DNA of 64,000 bases from Alisma plantago-aquatica (Eukaryota; Streptophyta; Magnoliopsida; Alismatales; Alismataceae), in assembly GCA_963693085.1 (NCBI GenBank), contig OY856413.1, positions 542,080,379-542,144,378 on the forward strand, in the 5' to 3' direction. Positions 1 through 13,370 of the stretch are shown one piece after another. The first letter of the stretch is position 1. Each line of letters starts with the position of its first letter. Under the pieces are notes generated by a model that was not told where the DNA came from, did not search any database, and saw only the letters and a program-made list of their open reading frames with translations. The position numbers and the translations under genes are program-made.

Positions 1-778
1 CAGAGAACCAGTAGTGTAGAGGTGAGGTAGAGGAGGACCAGTGAGGAAGAGGAGGACCGGTGGTGGCGAACCACGAAGGACCGGTGAGGAAGACGAGGAC
101 CGGCGGTGGAGAACCAACAGCAGCGGCGGAGAAGAGAATCGCTAGACCTAAATGAAATCGTGATGAAACAGAGAATGTTTCACGGGTGCTATTAAGTTAA
201 CCATCATCGTCGGTTGTTTCAGAAACCGACACCTAATTTCCAACAGTGTCGGTCACCAAAAAAAACTGACACCTATGTTCAATCATATTCGTCAGTTTCA
301 ACTAGAAAAACTGACGTCTATCTACATATGCCGACAAAAAAAAATTATGACAATATTCGTCAGTTGTCATAAAAAACCAACGCCAATTGGGAAATTTTGG
401 GGGTAAAAATTATCATGGGGACTGCGTGCAAACACACATCAGTGTCACTTATTGTAAGCAAACTGACGACAAAAATGGGGCCGATTTTTGTCTCACGAAA
501 AACCTTTAGTCGTCAGTTATTTGGTAAACAACTGACGCCGTATGTGAAATTTTGGAAGTAATTTTTGTGCACTAGAAAAATTGGATTTGGCGGTTGATTT
601 TAGGCGTCGGTTTCTTATTGAGCAACTGACGCGAAATAAAAAGTGATACCCATGTCTGGCCGGTCTTCACATATAGATGTCAGTTTGCGCTTTCAGCCGA
701 CGTTGTAGGGTTTCGACGTTGGTTTTTTTGATACAACTGACGCCTCTAAATGTGACGTTATAAGCTATTTTTGTAGTA
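1..778. mobile_element. CACTA-like DNA transposon, terminal and subterminal segment
   Basis: From about 190 to 778 the sequence alternates between CGTCAGTT-type and AACTGACG-type motifs, also as CGTCGGTT and AACCGACA, on both strands at short spacing. It ends in TTTTTGTAGTA at 768-778, whose complement TACTACAAAAA resembles the CACTACAAGAAA terminus of plant CACTA (En/Spm) elements with one change in the CACTA core. Subterminal arrays of about 10-bp direct and inverted motifs are typical of that superfamily, where transposase binds. Positions 1-130 hold a purine-rich degenerate repeat around GAGGAGGACCGGTG. The other end lies outside the window, so no TSD can be checked. No transposase reading frame is visible. 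Confidence 0.55.
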
Positions 779-3700
779 CTGATTACTTGTTCTTGTGAGT
801 ATTTGAATTGGAAATTTTCTAAGAAGTCATATTGATGTTGAAATTATTTTTTTTATATTTTCACTAAGCAGCCAACATGATTATATTGAGAAATATATGG
901 TTATAGAATTATGAAAAATACGTATCACATATCATACATAAAATTTCATAGATACACATTTTTATTCTAGTTAATGGTATGATTATTTTATTACTTTATT
1001 GCTTTAGATGTGGAGTAAGCTCTTAACAAGAAGAGAAAAACACATTAAAAAAAGAGTGAATGTCAGTTTATTAATTTTTATTCAATACATGGATTCAATT
1101 AAGTAAAAGTGCTCCTCACCAGCCCAGGTCTAACCGTAGTTATTTTTAGACACCCAACCCCTCGAAATAGGTAGAGCGATTCAAAAAAAAATTATTCCTT
1201 TTTGAACACAAAGATGTCGACTAACCAAGTTAGACAATAGTGAACTTGATATTTTTTTTCTTTTGTTCTTTCTCTGGTTAGAAGCACCCATCAAAGTCAA
1301 ACTTTTACCTAGTTTGTAAAGGGAGATTAAGAAAGGCACTCACACCTATGGTTGCTTCTTATTGGTGACAACTTGGTGGTTTAGAAGTAGTGCCTCTCTC
1401 TCTGTCTCTCTCTCTCTCTCACACACACTATAACAAGATGATTTTCATATCACAAATGCATAGGATAATTTTTTTTCAACTTGAGAGTGTTACAAATATG
1501 ATGCTCATCACAATAGAAATAGAAAGAAACCAAACAAACTAGTGTATAAAATATATTCTCATAAAGTCTTAGGAAAAAACCTAGTTACATCAAACTCTAT
1601 AAGAAAGTTTGAATACATGATTCAAGAGCTTGCACATTTTTTAAGTATCTTGAATCATGTAGATGTCACCACATCAAGCAAACCTCTTAAAATTATTGAT
1701 TTGTGATTTCTCTTCACTGATCTTTTGAGAGATTAGTACATGCATACATCTCATCCTAGCCATGCACAAATAGAAAACTACTATTAGAGTAAGTGGAACT
1801 AAATTTCTAATAAGATAAACATGAATATACTATAACTTAAAGTCGAACTAAAATATAAAAGTTGCAAGCTCATGATGAATTGATATGTATTTTATTTATT
1901 TCTTTTATTTTGTTGCAGCCACCGTTATACGATAAGTCCTCTTATGTGAAACTGAAGTGTCCTCTATGATGCAATGCACCCTCTATTAACATAAAAGTAT
2001 ACTCTATGGTGCAACCCACCCTCTGTCGCACAATGTGCCCTTTGTAACACTCATAGTTTCTAGCACAGTGCACCCTCTAAATCATACTGGACTTTTTGGT
2101 GATGACTTATCCTCTAATGTATATAGTTTATGATATCATTCTATATATCTATTCTTAATTTCTAATCTCTAAATCTTAGTCTCTTATCTTTAATTTTATT
2201 ATTAATTTCATATTTCTAAATCTTAATCTCTTATTTCTGAATCTGTACTTAATTTCTTATCTCTGAATCTTAATATATTATATTTCACTATATATCTTTC
2301 TTCTTAAATTCTAAAATAAATCTAAATTTGAATCTAAAACTTGATATTCTTATTGTCTAGCTAAATTTTTATCTGAAACTCTAATTTAGTAGAATTTCTT
2401 ACTTAAATTTGGATATTCGATATATGACATTTGGGACCAAGTCTTAGGAAAATAAACTAAATTGATAATCATTTATGATCTGGAATTTGATATTCTTATT
2501 TTATGGATAAATCTTAATATAAATCTCTTTAATTTAGAAATTTAGCGTAAACATATATCTAAGACTAATGTCTTAATAAAATGAACTAAACTGAGCATAT
2601 AAATATTGAGTGTCAAAATTTAATATAAATCTCAAATATATAAATCTAACAATTGGAAACATGACTCAATCTAATGAAATCTGATTGCTCAAAGCATGAC
2701 TAGATATGGAATAAACATTAATGTTGAAGTCTAAAGGTAAATTAGTCTCTAAGTTACTTTGTAGGAATTGTAGGTTGATCATAATAATATTGAAACACAA
2801 TGGACATGGCTTGCTTACCTTGTATACTAATGATTTCTTTATGTGTTTTCAATTCCTTTTTTGATAACTTAATCACGTGGACATCAACAAATTTCTCTAA
2901 GTCCATATGTGTTTCCCTTTTTCATTTTTAAGTATCAAACCCCCATCTCCTTAACCTTGCATAGAAAAATATGATTCTTACTTAAACTATAAAGCTCTAA
3001 TGTAAAACCATGGTAAAATCTTGGCTTTGAATCTATATCAAAACTCACATTATATAATTTCTATAAGACTCATACTTCAATAAGTCATAACAAATCACAT
3101 AATGAACTATGTGAACATATTAATCTATGATCAAAAGAAGACTTCTAAATATAATCATGTCTCTAATTACTGTGATTTGGTTAGAATAAAATAGATATAT
3201 CAAAAACTCTATTTTATAGTAGTTAAACGTATATGTAATGTAATATCTCATCAATATTTGTAAAACACATGACATATTATTTTATGAAATCGAAAACTAA
3301 ATACTAATTTAAAAAGATATGAAACCTCATAAAAATTTTCAAAATAATAATGATACCATGTCATAGGGTCCAGATAAAAATATGAAATCATTCCATAGCC
3401 AAACAATGTGTGAAATATCCAAAATTTCCTTATTCGGTTTACATAAAAAACCTTAATAAAACTTGAAATTAGAATGACCAGACTTTGGCTTCATTTTAAA
3501 CATGTTAAAATGTACTTACCATAAAAGATCCATTAATTTATATTGTCATTTTCTATTTTAATGCATCAAACATCGAAATCATTGAGATTTCAATACACAT
3601 AACATATTAAGTAACAAATGTGAAAATAATCCGCTAAAGATATTTTATGATATATTACACTCAAAATCCTTTCTAATGATATCTTGAACTCCTCAAATGG

Positions 3701-5115
3701 ACACCTAGAACTCAATTTATGATTTCTCTAACTTTACTTTAGTTTTACTTGACATCAACATCTACTAAGGAAAGCATATAGTTATGCATCTGGGTATGGA
3801 TCAACCAAAAACTTCTTCTAGCCACCTAAATAATCACCAAGTGAGTCATTAATGTGATATGTACGATCAAACTTCTTCTCTATTGTCTGTTTCTTCATTG
3901 CAAACTAAAGAATCAAGACCTCTAACTTGGGAAACATCACCATACCAAAAAGTACCCTCCTTTTGCCATAGAGGAGTCTTCTACTACCTTCTGGATTGAT
4001 CATGTATACCATGTGTCATCTTGATACTTTTTTCCTGAATATGACATTGTGTAGTGAAGGTGAGAGATGTAGAAAATAAGGAAATTCTCAATTAGTAAAT
4101 CAATATATCATATATCCAAGGGGTCAGAGAAATGTGTTGGTTTCAACAACTTTTATTGGCTTCCTTAAAATAGTGTGATTGTACATATTATATCGACTCA
4201 CTTATTTATTGTTTAATTATGTTGCATAGGATATAGAGACTGAATATGCTAAGGATATATTCTAGATAGTTCTAGAAAAAAGTTCAAGTCCAAATAAAAC
4301 ATTTACTTTCTAAAATCTCTATCTTTTGAAGCGATTATCTCAACTAAAAAGGACATTTTCTCCAAATATATACTAGCATGTGATCTAGGAAAGGATCAAA
4401 ATTTAATAATATATCATTTATCCAACTATTCAAAGTTGAATCATATCAAGGAATAAAACCCTTAACACTTATGAATTGTTTATTAAAATTTCTAAATTCA
4501 CACACTAGGTTTACATTTTTGTATCATGATGCTAGAATAATTTTTAAAAAATACATGTTGACCACTAAATTGCGTTAATTACTTGATCATAAATCATATT
4601 AAGTTTTACACATTGATTACTTTGTTTCCTTTCTCTAGTTAAATAGTCTCTCATTATTCATAACCGACTGTAATTTGCATTCACAACACCCAATTCCGAA
4701 TTGAAGGTAATAGTGGAATATTGACACTTTCTTAAAATATCCAAATAATAAACTATTTTTATGAACTATTATAATTAGTTTTTTCAAGCATATAATGTCA
4801 ATCAAAAGAAAACTAAACATTTATAGCACATCCTATAAATCACAAATAAATTAATATTTGTTACATTATCATATTGCTCTTATTCTAATAACAAACCAAA
4901 ATTATTTATTTCCATAATCATTCTATGTCCATCGACTCCATTACCTACAAAACCATTTTGGTTTCCTATCCAAAATGTTTTCACAAAGACTGCAATATAG
5001 GAGAGGTAATAGAAACATTCAGAAGGGTATTGTTATAACATGGTTTTTCACATGTATCTACATATTTGAAATGAAAATATTGAATTGTTAAGGATATGTT
5101 AGAAAACCTAATTGC
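779..5115. other. AT-rich non-coding stretch, no gene recognised
   Basis: About 4.3 kb of AT-rich sequence with stops in every frame and no protein similarity that I recognise. It contains a CT/CA microsatellite at 1393-1429 and many short A or T runs. I see no LTR boundaries or RNA genes here. It could be old, decayed transposon sequence. Confidence 0.5.
1393..1429. repeat. (CT)n-(CA)n microsatellite
   Basis: An almost uninterrupted CT dinucleotide run with one GT interruption passes into a short CA run. It is a simple compound microsatellite. Confidence 0.9.
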
Positions 5116-5798
5116 CTTATTTTTTTTTGTTATTTTTTTTTGGGTATAGACTTTCAAGATTACTGATGCTCCTTCATTTGCTCAATGTCTTTGTCTATAA
5201 CTTCCTTCATGATGGTTGGGAATCTCTCCTTGTAGAGTTCTGATTGTGGTTGTTTGACGAATCATTTTGCGAGCAGATCTACAAGTTTATTTGCTTGTCT
5301 ACTAATCTTTCTGATATTACATTCGACAAGTGCATGCATCATGCGTTTAGTTCTCATGATCAGGGATCTATATTTAGCCGGCGTTTTGCAGTCATCGTTA
5401 AGTAGCTTTACTGCAATCTTTGAGTTTGAGATCACCTCGCAATGTCGCAACTGGGAATTGACTACAATATGGAGTCCCCACCATATTGCCAGTATTTCAC
5501 CCTCTAAGGGGTCATTTCCATAGTATTTGTGCGCTCCTCTGCCCTTCCAATTTCCTTTGTCATATCTAACTACAAAAGTCGTGCTCATCTTGTTTTGTGA
5601 GCTCTGATTTGTGGTGTCCACCGAAATTTGGTGCCTGTTTCGCGGGCATGGCTGCCATGCTGGCTGAATGTGTTTTTTTATTCCTCTCGTTTGTTCTTGT
5701 GCGATGTCTAGGATATTTCGGACATAGGTATGAACTTGTCTGATGGTTTCTTCAATGGGGACATATCTTTTCTAAATTATGGATTTAAAATGCAATTT
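5116..5798 (-). mobile_element. 5'-truncated LINE with poly(A) tail
   Basis: The minus strand carries an RNase H-like coding tail (5262-5768) followed by two long A runs (plus-strand T runs at about 5118-5142) at the expected 3' end. The 9-bp sequence CCTAATTGC occurs immediately outside both ends, at 5107-5115 and 5799-5807, and is a candidate TSD. A short remnant consisting of the 3' coding tail plus poly(A), with a variable-length TSD, is what 5'-truncated LINE insertion produces. There is no endonuclease or reverse transcriptase domain, so the copy is dead. Confidence 0.65.
5262..5768 (-). pseudogene. LINE RNase H-like domain (RVT_3 type), fragment
   Basis: The reading frame runs leftwards from about 5768 to a TGA at 5262-5264. 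The C-terminal 85 residues follow the plan of plant LINE RNase H domains: an EGEILAIWWGL helix, where the glutamate matches the family's conserved Glu, then a strand with VISNSK where the family has the acidic E-S-D-S type motif, and finally RQANKLVDLLAK matching the conserved end R-x-A-N-x-x-A-D-x-L-A-K. In the second and third motifs acidic residues are replaced or shifted (Asn in SNS), so the domain would probably be inactive. The family cleaves the RNA strand of RNA:DNA hybrids during LINE replication. The upstream part (5622-5768) is open but has no recognisable motif. The poly(A) immediately downstream supports a LINE origin over a host RNase H gene. Confidence 0.6.
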
Positions 5799-8156
5799 CC
5801 TAATTGCAATGGATTTCTTGGCTTTTCCATTTTCAATAATCCATTAATAGAAATCGGATAAAGAAAGAGAGGAAAATCCAATAACAAAAGAATTACCAAA
5901 ATCAATGGACAATTGATATGGAACTGTGTGGAGTTTTCTAGGAAAGAGTAGGATAAAGGAAACTAATGAATTAGATTTGGTTCCATGTTATATCTAATGA
6001 GAAAGAATATCCAAGTAAGAGATCTTAACAACTTTGAGAGAGAAAAAGAATTAAGTGATGCCTTAAATAAATCAAATAAAGGGAAGACCTAGAGACAAAG
6101 AAAAGTGATATTAACTTTTGTATTTTGGACTCAAATCTCTCCCACACCTATATTGAAGTGGTAAAGACTTTCCTTTAATTTTTGGAAGTATTTGGATAAA
6201 TGGAGAGAGATATATGATATTAATTAGTTTTACTAAAGTGAAAGGGATTGTGGAAATACGAATTAAATGTCACGAATTTTTTGAAGTAAAGGAAATAAGA
6301 CTCAACCCCTTTGATATGTGTGTGTCTTGTGGACCGTATGATCAGGGATCAAGGGTTTGGACATTATCTCCTACCTTTAGTTGGTTTAGGAGACCAGAAC
6401 AATAATCTCGTTGACTCCTTTTCCTCTTCTCTCCCTCATCAATGCATATGAGCCTCCAGAAATCATTCTAGCAAATTCGCATGGAGATTTTGAACCGACC
6501 TACCCTAGGTTTTGCCTACTTTGAGAGGCAACTATAGTCTCTCCAATTTCCTACTTGAATGGTGCCCAACCCTTGAAAACATAGCTATCAAAGGAGGGGT
6601 AACCATCCTTTACAATACCATCAACTCTACTTGACTCAGCGGCCACTCCCGTACCTCTAATTTTCCATGATAGCCTCACCTTTCCTATTTTGACTCTCCT
6701 CCTAATACCTTAGAGATCCATCTTATCACCTCATTGCTCTGATCATCTTTAGACCAATTGAGACTACCAACAAGTTTGTTCGGATAAGGAGAAGGCATTG
6801 AAACTCTTTCCTGGTGTCTAGAGTATCAAAGGCTGGAAGTCAACCATCTTATTGATCGCATGCTCATGTAGAAGGACACAAGCCAAGGTTGAATACAATC
6901 TTTGGTGAAAGGAATTGTCTGACCCTGACTCCCCTTTTGTGAGGTGAGGGTGTTTTCTTACATTTCCCCTATCTCTTTGTGTAAAAATAGGAAAGCTCAT
7001 GTTCTAGCAATGCGCGAGCAGATTGGTTCAGTTGTGGCCCCATGGAGTGGACCATGCTAACTATGTCACCTAGGTTGTGAGCTCTAGTTGTCTCAAAACG
7101 AATTATTTTGTAAAAATTATAGAAGACCGTAGGATTATGCATATATGGTGATTTATATATGAAAGTTGATCAAAAAAATATCAAGAATTAAAAAAATGAA
7201 ATTCAAGACCTAATTCTACTATGAATTTTAAAAGTGCATAAAGGTGCTAACTTTAATGTATTAAAAGCATGAAAGCCATAATTTTCTTAGTTTTAATGAT
7301 CATAGCTAGTAGAAATGACTTTAATATATAAAAACTAATGTTTTTGGATAAAAAAGGATGTTTTGATCTAATCTAATTTAAGGATCTCAAAGTTTTGCAA
7401 AAATTATGGTTTGTATGTTAAAAAACATTGTGTGTGATAATTACGGTTTAGAAAACCAAAACCCTAATGAAACCCTAATTTGACCCAAAACCCTAACATG
7501 GAACCCAAGTCTATCCTAATGCGAGTTTGAGAACAAAATAGTAATACTTGGGTGTTATGCAATAATTTCAAGATGATTACTTGGTTGATTACAATTGCAC
7601 TTGTTTACTTGAACTTTAAGACACATCTGAGAAAGGTATGTGGTTATTCCTATGACTAATCACCTTAACCAAATTATGTGGTTTTTTGAAGTTTATCTAT
7701 TTAATTGCAACTAAATTGCTTGACTATTTATTTACTTGTTGCACTCTATATCATCATATATAAATGTAACCTTCTCAAAACCTGAATAATCCCTGGCGAG
7801 TTAAAGAACATGGGGTGAAATAAGTCATTATGGGAATGACGAGTGATCAAGCCTGAGAAGGAAGATCACCTCTGGCCAAGCCCGGAAAGAAAGGCCTATG
7901 TATAAAACCAAACCCAAGTGAGGGAAAGATATGAATGTCCATTGTAGGGAAAAAAACTCTAAAGAGAAAGTTCCCCATAAAGATGTTCCCCTAAAGAGAG
8001 GGCACCCAAAGAAAAAGACAATACAAGGGTTGCAAGGTTAAAAACACATTTATACATATATGTCCCCCACATAATCAATATACTCTGAAAAAGAGAGGGC
8101 AAGGGTTGCAAGGTTAAAACACCTTTATACATATATGTCTCTTAAAATTGAATGCA
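5799..8156. other. Non-coding stretch, no gene recognised
   Basis: Mostly AT-rich. A CT-rich patch at 6410-6960 has short open frames on both strands but none with family motifs. Two copies of a segment of about 40 bp occur near its right end (8025-8140). I cannot assign this region to a specific element. It may be flanking DNA of the old chromovirus or part of its LTR. Confidence 0.4.
8025..8140. repeat. Two-copy direct repeat of about 40 bp
   Basis: The segment beginning CAAGGGTTGCAAGGTTAAAA and ending in TATACATATATGTC occurs at about 8025-8063 and again at about 8100-8138 with few differences. The copies lie about 75 bp apart, start to start. Confidence 0.75.
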
Positions 8157-9008
8157 TGTAAAGGGATAATTTAAATATATGTCCAGTGGATGAGGCCACA
8201 AGCTATATACAAAAGATGAATTTCACATTTACATTCCATATACAATCAGCAGTTTACTGTCAAAAACTTGAGTCGATGTAAATATCATCTACAAAACATC
8301 TCTGTCTAGACCTGAGAGTACAAGTATGACTCTAGGACACTACTAACTACTATCCAACCTTATGCTCCTACAACTCTTTGAACTGCTCTTCGTCACTTCC
8401 ACGAACCTGACGACATTACTAAAGATCACCTAAAAAGATGTGGTGACCCACGAGGTGAGACCCATGTCCCAGCAAGAGATATAACTCTCAACAACAATCA
8501 TAGATTACAACATGTTATTTAATTATTAAGTTAAACCAATTAAGAAAATAAAGTAGATAGTATAACAATAAGGATGATTAACATGATATTTAAAGGAACA
8601 AATAAAACTATTATTTCTAAACAGTTGATTTCTCTTACCACATTATATAAAACTAAACATTAAATGAAACAAGCAAGGGTTATCAACCAGTGTGAATCAT
8701 GTTTAACCCCAAAATAGATATGATACAGGCTAGATTATGTCTTTTATTAAGCCTTGGGGAGTTTGAGGTATACCACTTAAACTTCCAATTGACTAGTGCT
8801 AAGTTGAAATCAGTTCCTACAATATCTAGGAGAGCCATAATCCTAAGATCTCATATGCCCTTAGTCAATACGAGTCAGACACAGTGACACATAAGGTCAA
8901 GCTACAAACATCCCAATTTGCCCTTGGTATATATATCAGGACACTACTAACCAGGGTATACAAAACCCTATCATCTGAGGTACAACTGTAGTTATTCTCA
9001 ATCACATG

Positions 9009-9010
<2 letters not shown>

Positions 9011-9070
<60 letters not shown>
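9011..9070. repeat. (AT)30 microsatellite
   Basis: Sixty bases of uninterrupted AT dinucleotide inside the old chromovirus LTR. The run is self-complementary and likely to vary in length. Confidence 0.97.
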
Positions 9071-9072
<2 letters not shown>

Positions 9073-10062
9073 GAGATATGACCATAGTCATTCTCCTTTT
9101 GAGGTATGAATGTAGTCATCCTCAAAACCTTGGGACCAGGATGTCAAGGACACATAGTCTCTTACACCCTCATATACTCAACGGTATACGACTCCAGGCT
9201 TCCCTTCAGAATTACTTGCTTCCCCATCCAGCAAATCCTACCACTAGAATGGTTCTATGGCATAGGGAATTATATAAATAGGGTTTTACTTGAATATTTA
9301 ATGCCAATTCAGTATATTTTAATTGGATCAATCAAGTTACAAAAAACCTTACCAGATTACTACAAAACATAGGTATTTTGCAACTTCAAAAGATATGAAA
9401 CGTATGAGACATATTCCTTATCACAGCAACACATGATACCAATCATAATCACAACATGAAGAGGAATTTACCCCCATCATGGCTAAAGAGATTTCCAAAG
9501 GTTAATTAGACCATTCACATAAGTTCCTACAAGAGTATCATTATCTTTCCACACCTTTGTAAAAGGCTCAAAAATCACCATCTTATAGTATTACACAGTT
9601 TAGCATAATATTGTATTAATGATGAGAGCTATGAGGTTCGATTGATAAAAAAGCAAGATTACCATAATAATTATGAGATTATTCATCCAACATATCCATC
9701 ATAAAAAGAAGTTTAATTTTAGCTAACAATCAATATCACTTAATTACTTTAGGCTAGGTTCAACAAAGCAAGTTAAGAGAACATTACAAATCGGCAATTT
9801 AAAATAACCATTGGTTTGTATTCATTTGAGGGAAAAGGTAAGACTAATAATAATGTAAATAAAACCATTGATTGTAAAACATCAAATCCAAACCATCAGA
9901 TTAGGTGCAGCAAGCAGGAACCATCGAATCATGGACCACACATAAAACTATCGGGTTCAAGGATTACAAGACCATTGAATCATATGCATTAACCACCACC
10001 ATCGGATCATGAGAATCCATAGGATTATACACTTAGAAAAGCATTGTTTACTGACTTCAAAG

Positions 10063-10250
10063 CACCATTGGTGGTGGACATCGGGTTCACCATCAGTTGT
10101 GGACATCAGGTCCTCCATCGGTTGTGGACAATAGGTCCACCTTCAGTTGTGGACATGCACCAAACCATCAACCAAGACTTAGTGAAACCATCGACCATGG
10201 ATCCAGTAGGACCATTGACCATGGATCCAGTAGGACCATCAATTGTGAAC
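10063..10250. repeat. Degenerate short tandem array (CCATCGGTTGTGGAC and GACCATGGATCCAGTAG units)
   Basis: Units around CCATCGGTTGTGGACAT recur about every 24-30 bp from 10063 to 10160, followed by two near-identical units of GACCATGGATCCAGTAG at about 10190-10235. The open frames across it are repeat artefacts. It lies within the old chromovirus LTR, as other short arrays in this window lie within other LTRs. Confidence 0.7.
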
Positions 10251-11977
10251 CTAAAATCACCATCAAGTGCTATCACTAGGTGGAGAAACCTATCCAAAAT
10301 ATCAAGTAAACCATCATTTGAAACCACTTAAGGAGCATCAGAACCATCATTTATGTGAGGGTAACATGACCATTGTTCTCAAGCATAAGATGGATCACCA
10401 AAATAGCACTAAGTGAAGACCATTGTTTGGTGTAAGGAGTCAAAAGATTGATTTATGGAAGCAAAGAGAAATGAACTCAAAGCACTAGAGAAAAACCATC
10501 ATTTGAGGAAACATAATCCTAACTCCCGCGTGCATGCAAGGTCTATAGATTTCACTCCTAAGGAAGAAACATGCATAAGGTATTAGGGGTACATCTAGGG
10601 AGATTTTATACTAAAAACCTACCTCATTACTCATACCCTAGGCTAAGGTATCATCTTTCCACTTAGAACTGTGTTTTAGGGCAAGATCTTGTACATGTAA
10701 CTTAAGAGTAAGAAATAAATGTAGAGAAAGTTATATATCTCGACTCAAAGATGATGAAGAAGGTCCAAAACACAAGGTAGATGAAAGAAAGAGAGAGAGA
10801 GGAAACCCTATCTTGAGCACTTCTCTGGTCCAAGCTAGATCCTTCTCCAAGAACAAGCAAATCCTACATCAAGGAAGCAAGAAAGGTGTTCTTCAAGCTC
10901 TAGCTCATGCTCCACCAGGAAATACCATAGATATAGCTGAGAAGGAAGAGGGAGAAGGTTGGGAAGAAAGGAAAATGAAGGAAAGAGGAACATCTTACTT
11001 CCTTAGGTGAAGAAACAAGGCAAGGAAGCTCCACATGGCCAAGAAGAGGGTAGATGTGAACCCTAGGTGCACATGCAAGAAAGATCGGCCAAGCTTCTTG
11101 TACCTTGAGCTCTTTCTTCTCCACCAAGAAAGAGGGACGATATTCAAGCAGAAAGGAAGATGAATAGGGTGAGGTAGGTGTGCAAAGAACTTTTTTGTAT
11201 GCAAGGAGGGAGGTATATAAAGCTTAGGGTTAAAGAGAAAGAAACGTAGAGGCGTCAAGCCATGCATGCCATGTGTCCAAGGTCAAAATCTCTTCACTAA
11301 GGTCATCAATCGATTATGGTAGCCAGGGGGACCATAGAATGTCAACCCTAGAGAAGCCATCGACCTCCTAAAATAGGTGGTCCATTGGTTGATGCCTTCC
11401 CTTGGTCACAAAGCAAAGTTCTAGTGTCACCATCGGTTGGTGCACTACACAAGCAGAACCAACAACCTATGTGCCTCAAGAGAAAAAACCATAAAACTTC
11501 AAGCATCAAGAGACCACCATTAGATCCCACCACCTAAAGGTGGTTTATTGTATCCCAAAATCCAAAGGAAAGACCATTGAGTTAGGGAATTTAGGTGAGG
11601 AAACCCTAATCTCAACACAATGCTAGATGTCACCATTGAACCAAGGTACAAAAAAGTGCCCCAATGTACAACTATATCAAGAATGATATGGAAACATCTG
11701 AAGCACAACAAGCATGTGAGAAATTACAGGAAAAACCATATAAATAAGTAAATTGTATAGAATCCCTAAACAAGCATATATATAGATAAACTTACTCAAA
11801 TAGTGTCCAAACTAGACTAAACTTGAAACTTAAGTTTGTCACATAATGGAAAGGCAGATATAATGTTTTGATTAAGATATAATCTTACAATTAAGTTAAT
11901 TAAGCATGTTTATCCATATATCTAGGTCATGGGTCTTACATCTATTAACTCCTAATAGGGATTTCACCCACAAAATC

Positions 11978-12816
11978 CTATACAAATAGGGATGGGTACT
12001 TACTATGCATCTCACCCTATAACTCCCACGTGGATTCCTCTACACCACAATGATTCCACAAAACCTTCACTAAGGCTATATCCTTCTTCCATAGCTTCTA
12101 CATAGACTTATCCAAGATCAACACAGGACCCTCTACATGAGACACATCCTCCTCCAACTCAACCTCCATTGGATGTATTCTCAACTCGGTATTAGGGTGG
12201 AACTTCCTCAACATGGAGACATGAAAGACATTGTGCAATCTGTGCAACTCTGACGGTAATGCCAACTTGTATTCCACCTTCCCAACAAGTACCATGATAG
12301 GGTATGGTCCCATAAACTTGGGAGCCAACTTACCCTTCTTTCTAAGGGGAAACCTTGAGATACACATGGTATCCAACTTGGAACTCTGACGATCTATGAC
12401 AGTTATCGACATATGACTTCTTCCTATCATGGGCTTCCTTCAACTGTTGTTGTATCACCTTGATCTTCATTGTAGTTTGTTGACCAGCTTAGGTCCCAAA
12501 AGCTGATACTCTCTTGTCTCATACCATCAAAGAGGTGAGCAACAATGTCTCCTATACAAAACCTCATATTGTACCATGTATATACTTCTCTGATAATTGT
12601 TGTTGTAAGAAAACTGACTTAAATTCAGGTGCACATCCCAACTACCCAAAAATAGTAGAACACACGCACTCAAAAGATCTTCCAAAGTCTAAATGGTCCT
12701 CTCTGACTAACCATCTATCTATGGGTAGAAAGATGTGCTAAAGCTTGATTTTATCCCAAAATTTGTATGCAAACACTCCCAAAACTAACTATAAATTATG
12801 GACCTCTGTTAGATAC
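11978..12816 (-). pseudogene. Old chromovirus integrase C-terminal half and chromodomain
   Basis: Read leftwards, the fragment begins with degenerate core residues around S-N-R-G-P (family S-D-R-G-P, so the second catalytic Asp is Asn) at about 12800. It continues through a frameshifted linker into an open segment (12098-12430) with GKLAPKFMGPYPI and LHNVFHVSMLRKFHP, the hallmark of the gypsy integrase C-terminal domain. The end (11978-12097) contains VLWNHCGVEESTWE and MHSKYPSLF, the chromodomain-like tail of Tekay/Del chromoviruses, which is thought to bind histone marks and guide insertion. Stops and frame changes make it non-functional. The other half of the integrase lies at 16400-16971, beyond the inserted solo LTR. 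Confidence 0.85.
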
Positions 12817-13370
12817 TGTAAAGACCAAGTCTCTACTATTAACCATGATAAACAAAATCATCAATTGTGTAGCAGCGGAAATTTAAATCTTGACTTTATT
12901 CAAAATGTATAAAGGGTACATAACAAATTTTCCCCCAATTGGGGTACATCATTATAAAAAACAAGGATCTAGGTAGAGGAAGACTTAGACTAAGCCAAGA
13001 TTGTCTCCAAACAAAACAACTTAAAACATAAAAGCAACTATGATCATATATGTTCCTTTTCTTCTCATCCTATCCTTAGCCTTGGGTCCACCAAGCTTCC
13101 ACTGCACACTCTGATCCTAGCCTGGATGGTTGGGGTCATCCAACAAGAGAGAGATAAAAGGTATGTGTTAAAAAATAGGAATAAGGCAATCAATAAATTA
13201 AGCAAAATTATTCCATTAAGGGATTTCAAGAAGTGTGAGCAAATGAGTGAATAAGATTCTAGAAAACTGCCACATTCCAATATCAACAAATATCACAATT
13301 GCATGAATATAAATTATGACTCAACATCCTCTCAATGTAGGGTGAGGCACCTACCGGACCTCACCAATGG

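Larger units (their letters stand above)
8157..11940 (-). mobile_element. LTR of the old minus-strand chromovirus (3' LTR, left boundary uncertain)
   Basis: The right end is clear. GGGTCTTACA at 11931-11940 reads TGTAAGACCC on the minus strand, a chromovirus-type LTR start, and directly follows a purine-rich tract downstream of the chromodomain. Blocks along 8.3-9.3 kb match, in the same order, blocks in the LTR of the younger Tekay element at 45.4 kb: the GACCTGAGAGTAC region, the ATAACTCTC region, GAGGTATACC, and the run before a TTCCCTT motif. The left end is uncertain: the TGTAAAGGG at 8157 is only a candidate, chosen from the expected distance to the first shared block. An (AT)30 run and a CCATCGGTTGTGGAC array lie inside. 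Confidence 0.55.

Noticed and set aside
5254..5523. Plus-strand open frame opposite the LINE RNase H fragment
   Set aside because: Antisense shadow of the minus-strand coding sequence, with no motif of its own.
6214..7000. Short open frames in a CT-rich patch
   Set aside because: 60-63 codons, no family motifs, stops nearby in all frames. Not enough to call a gene.
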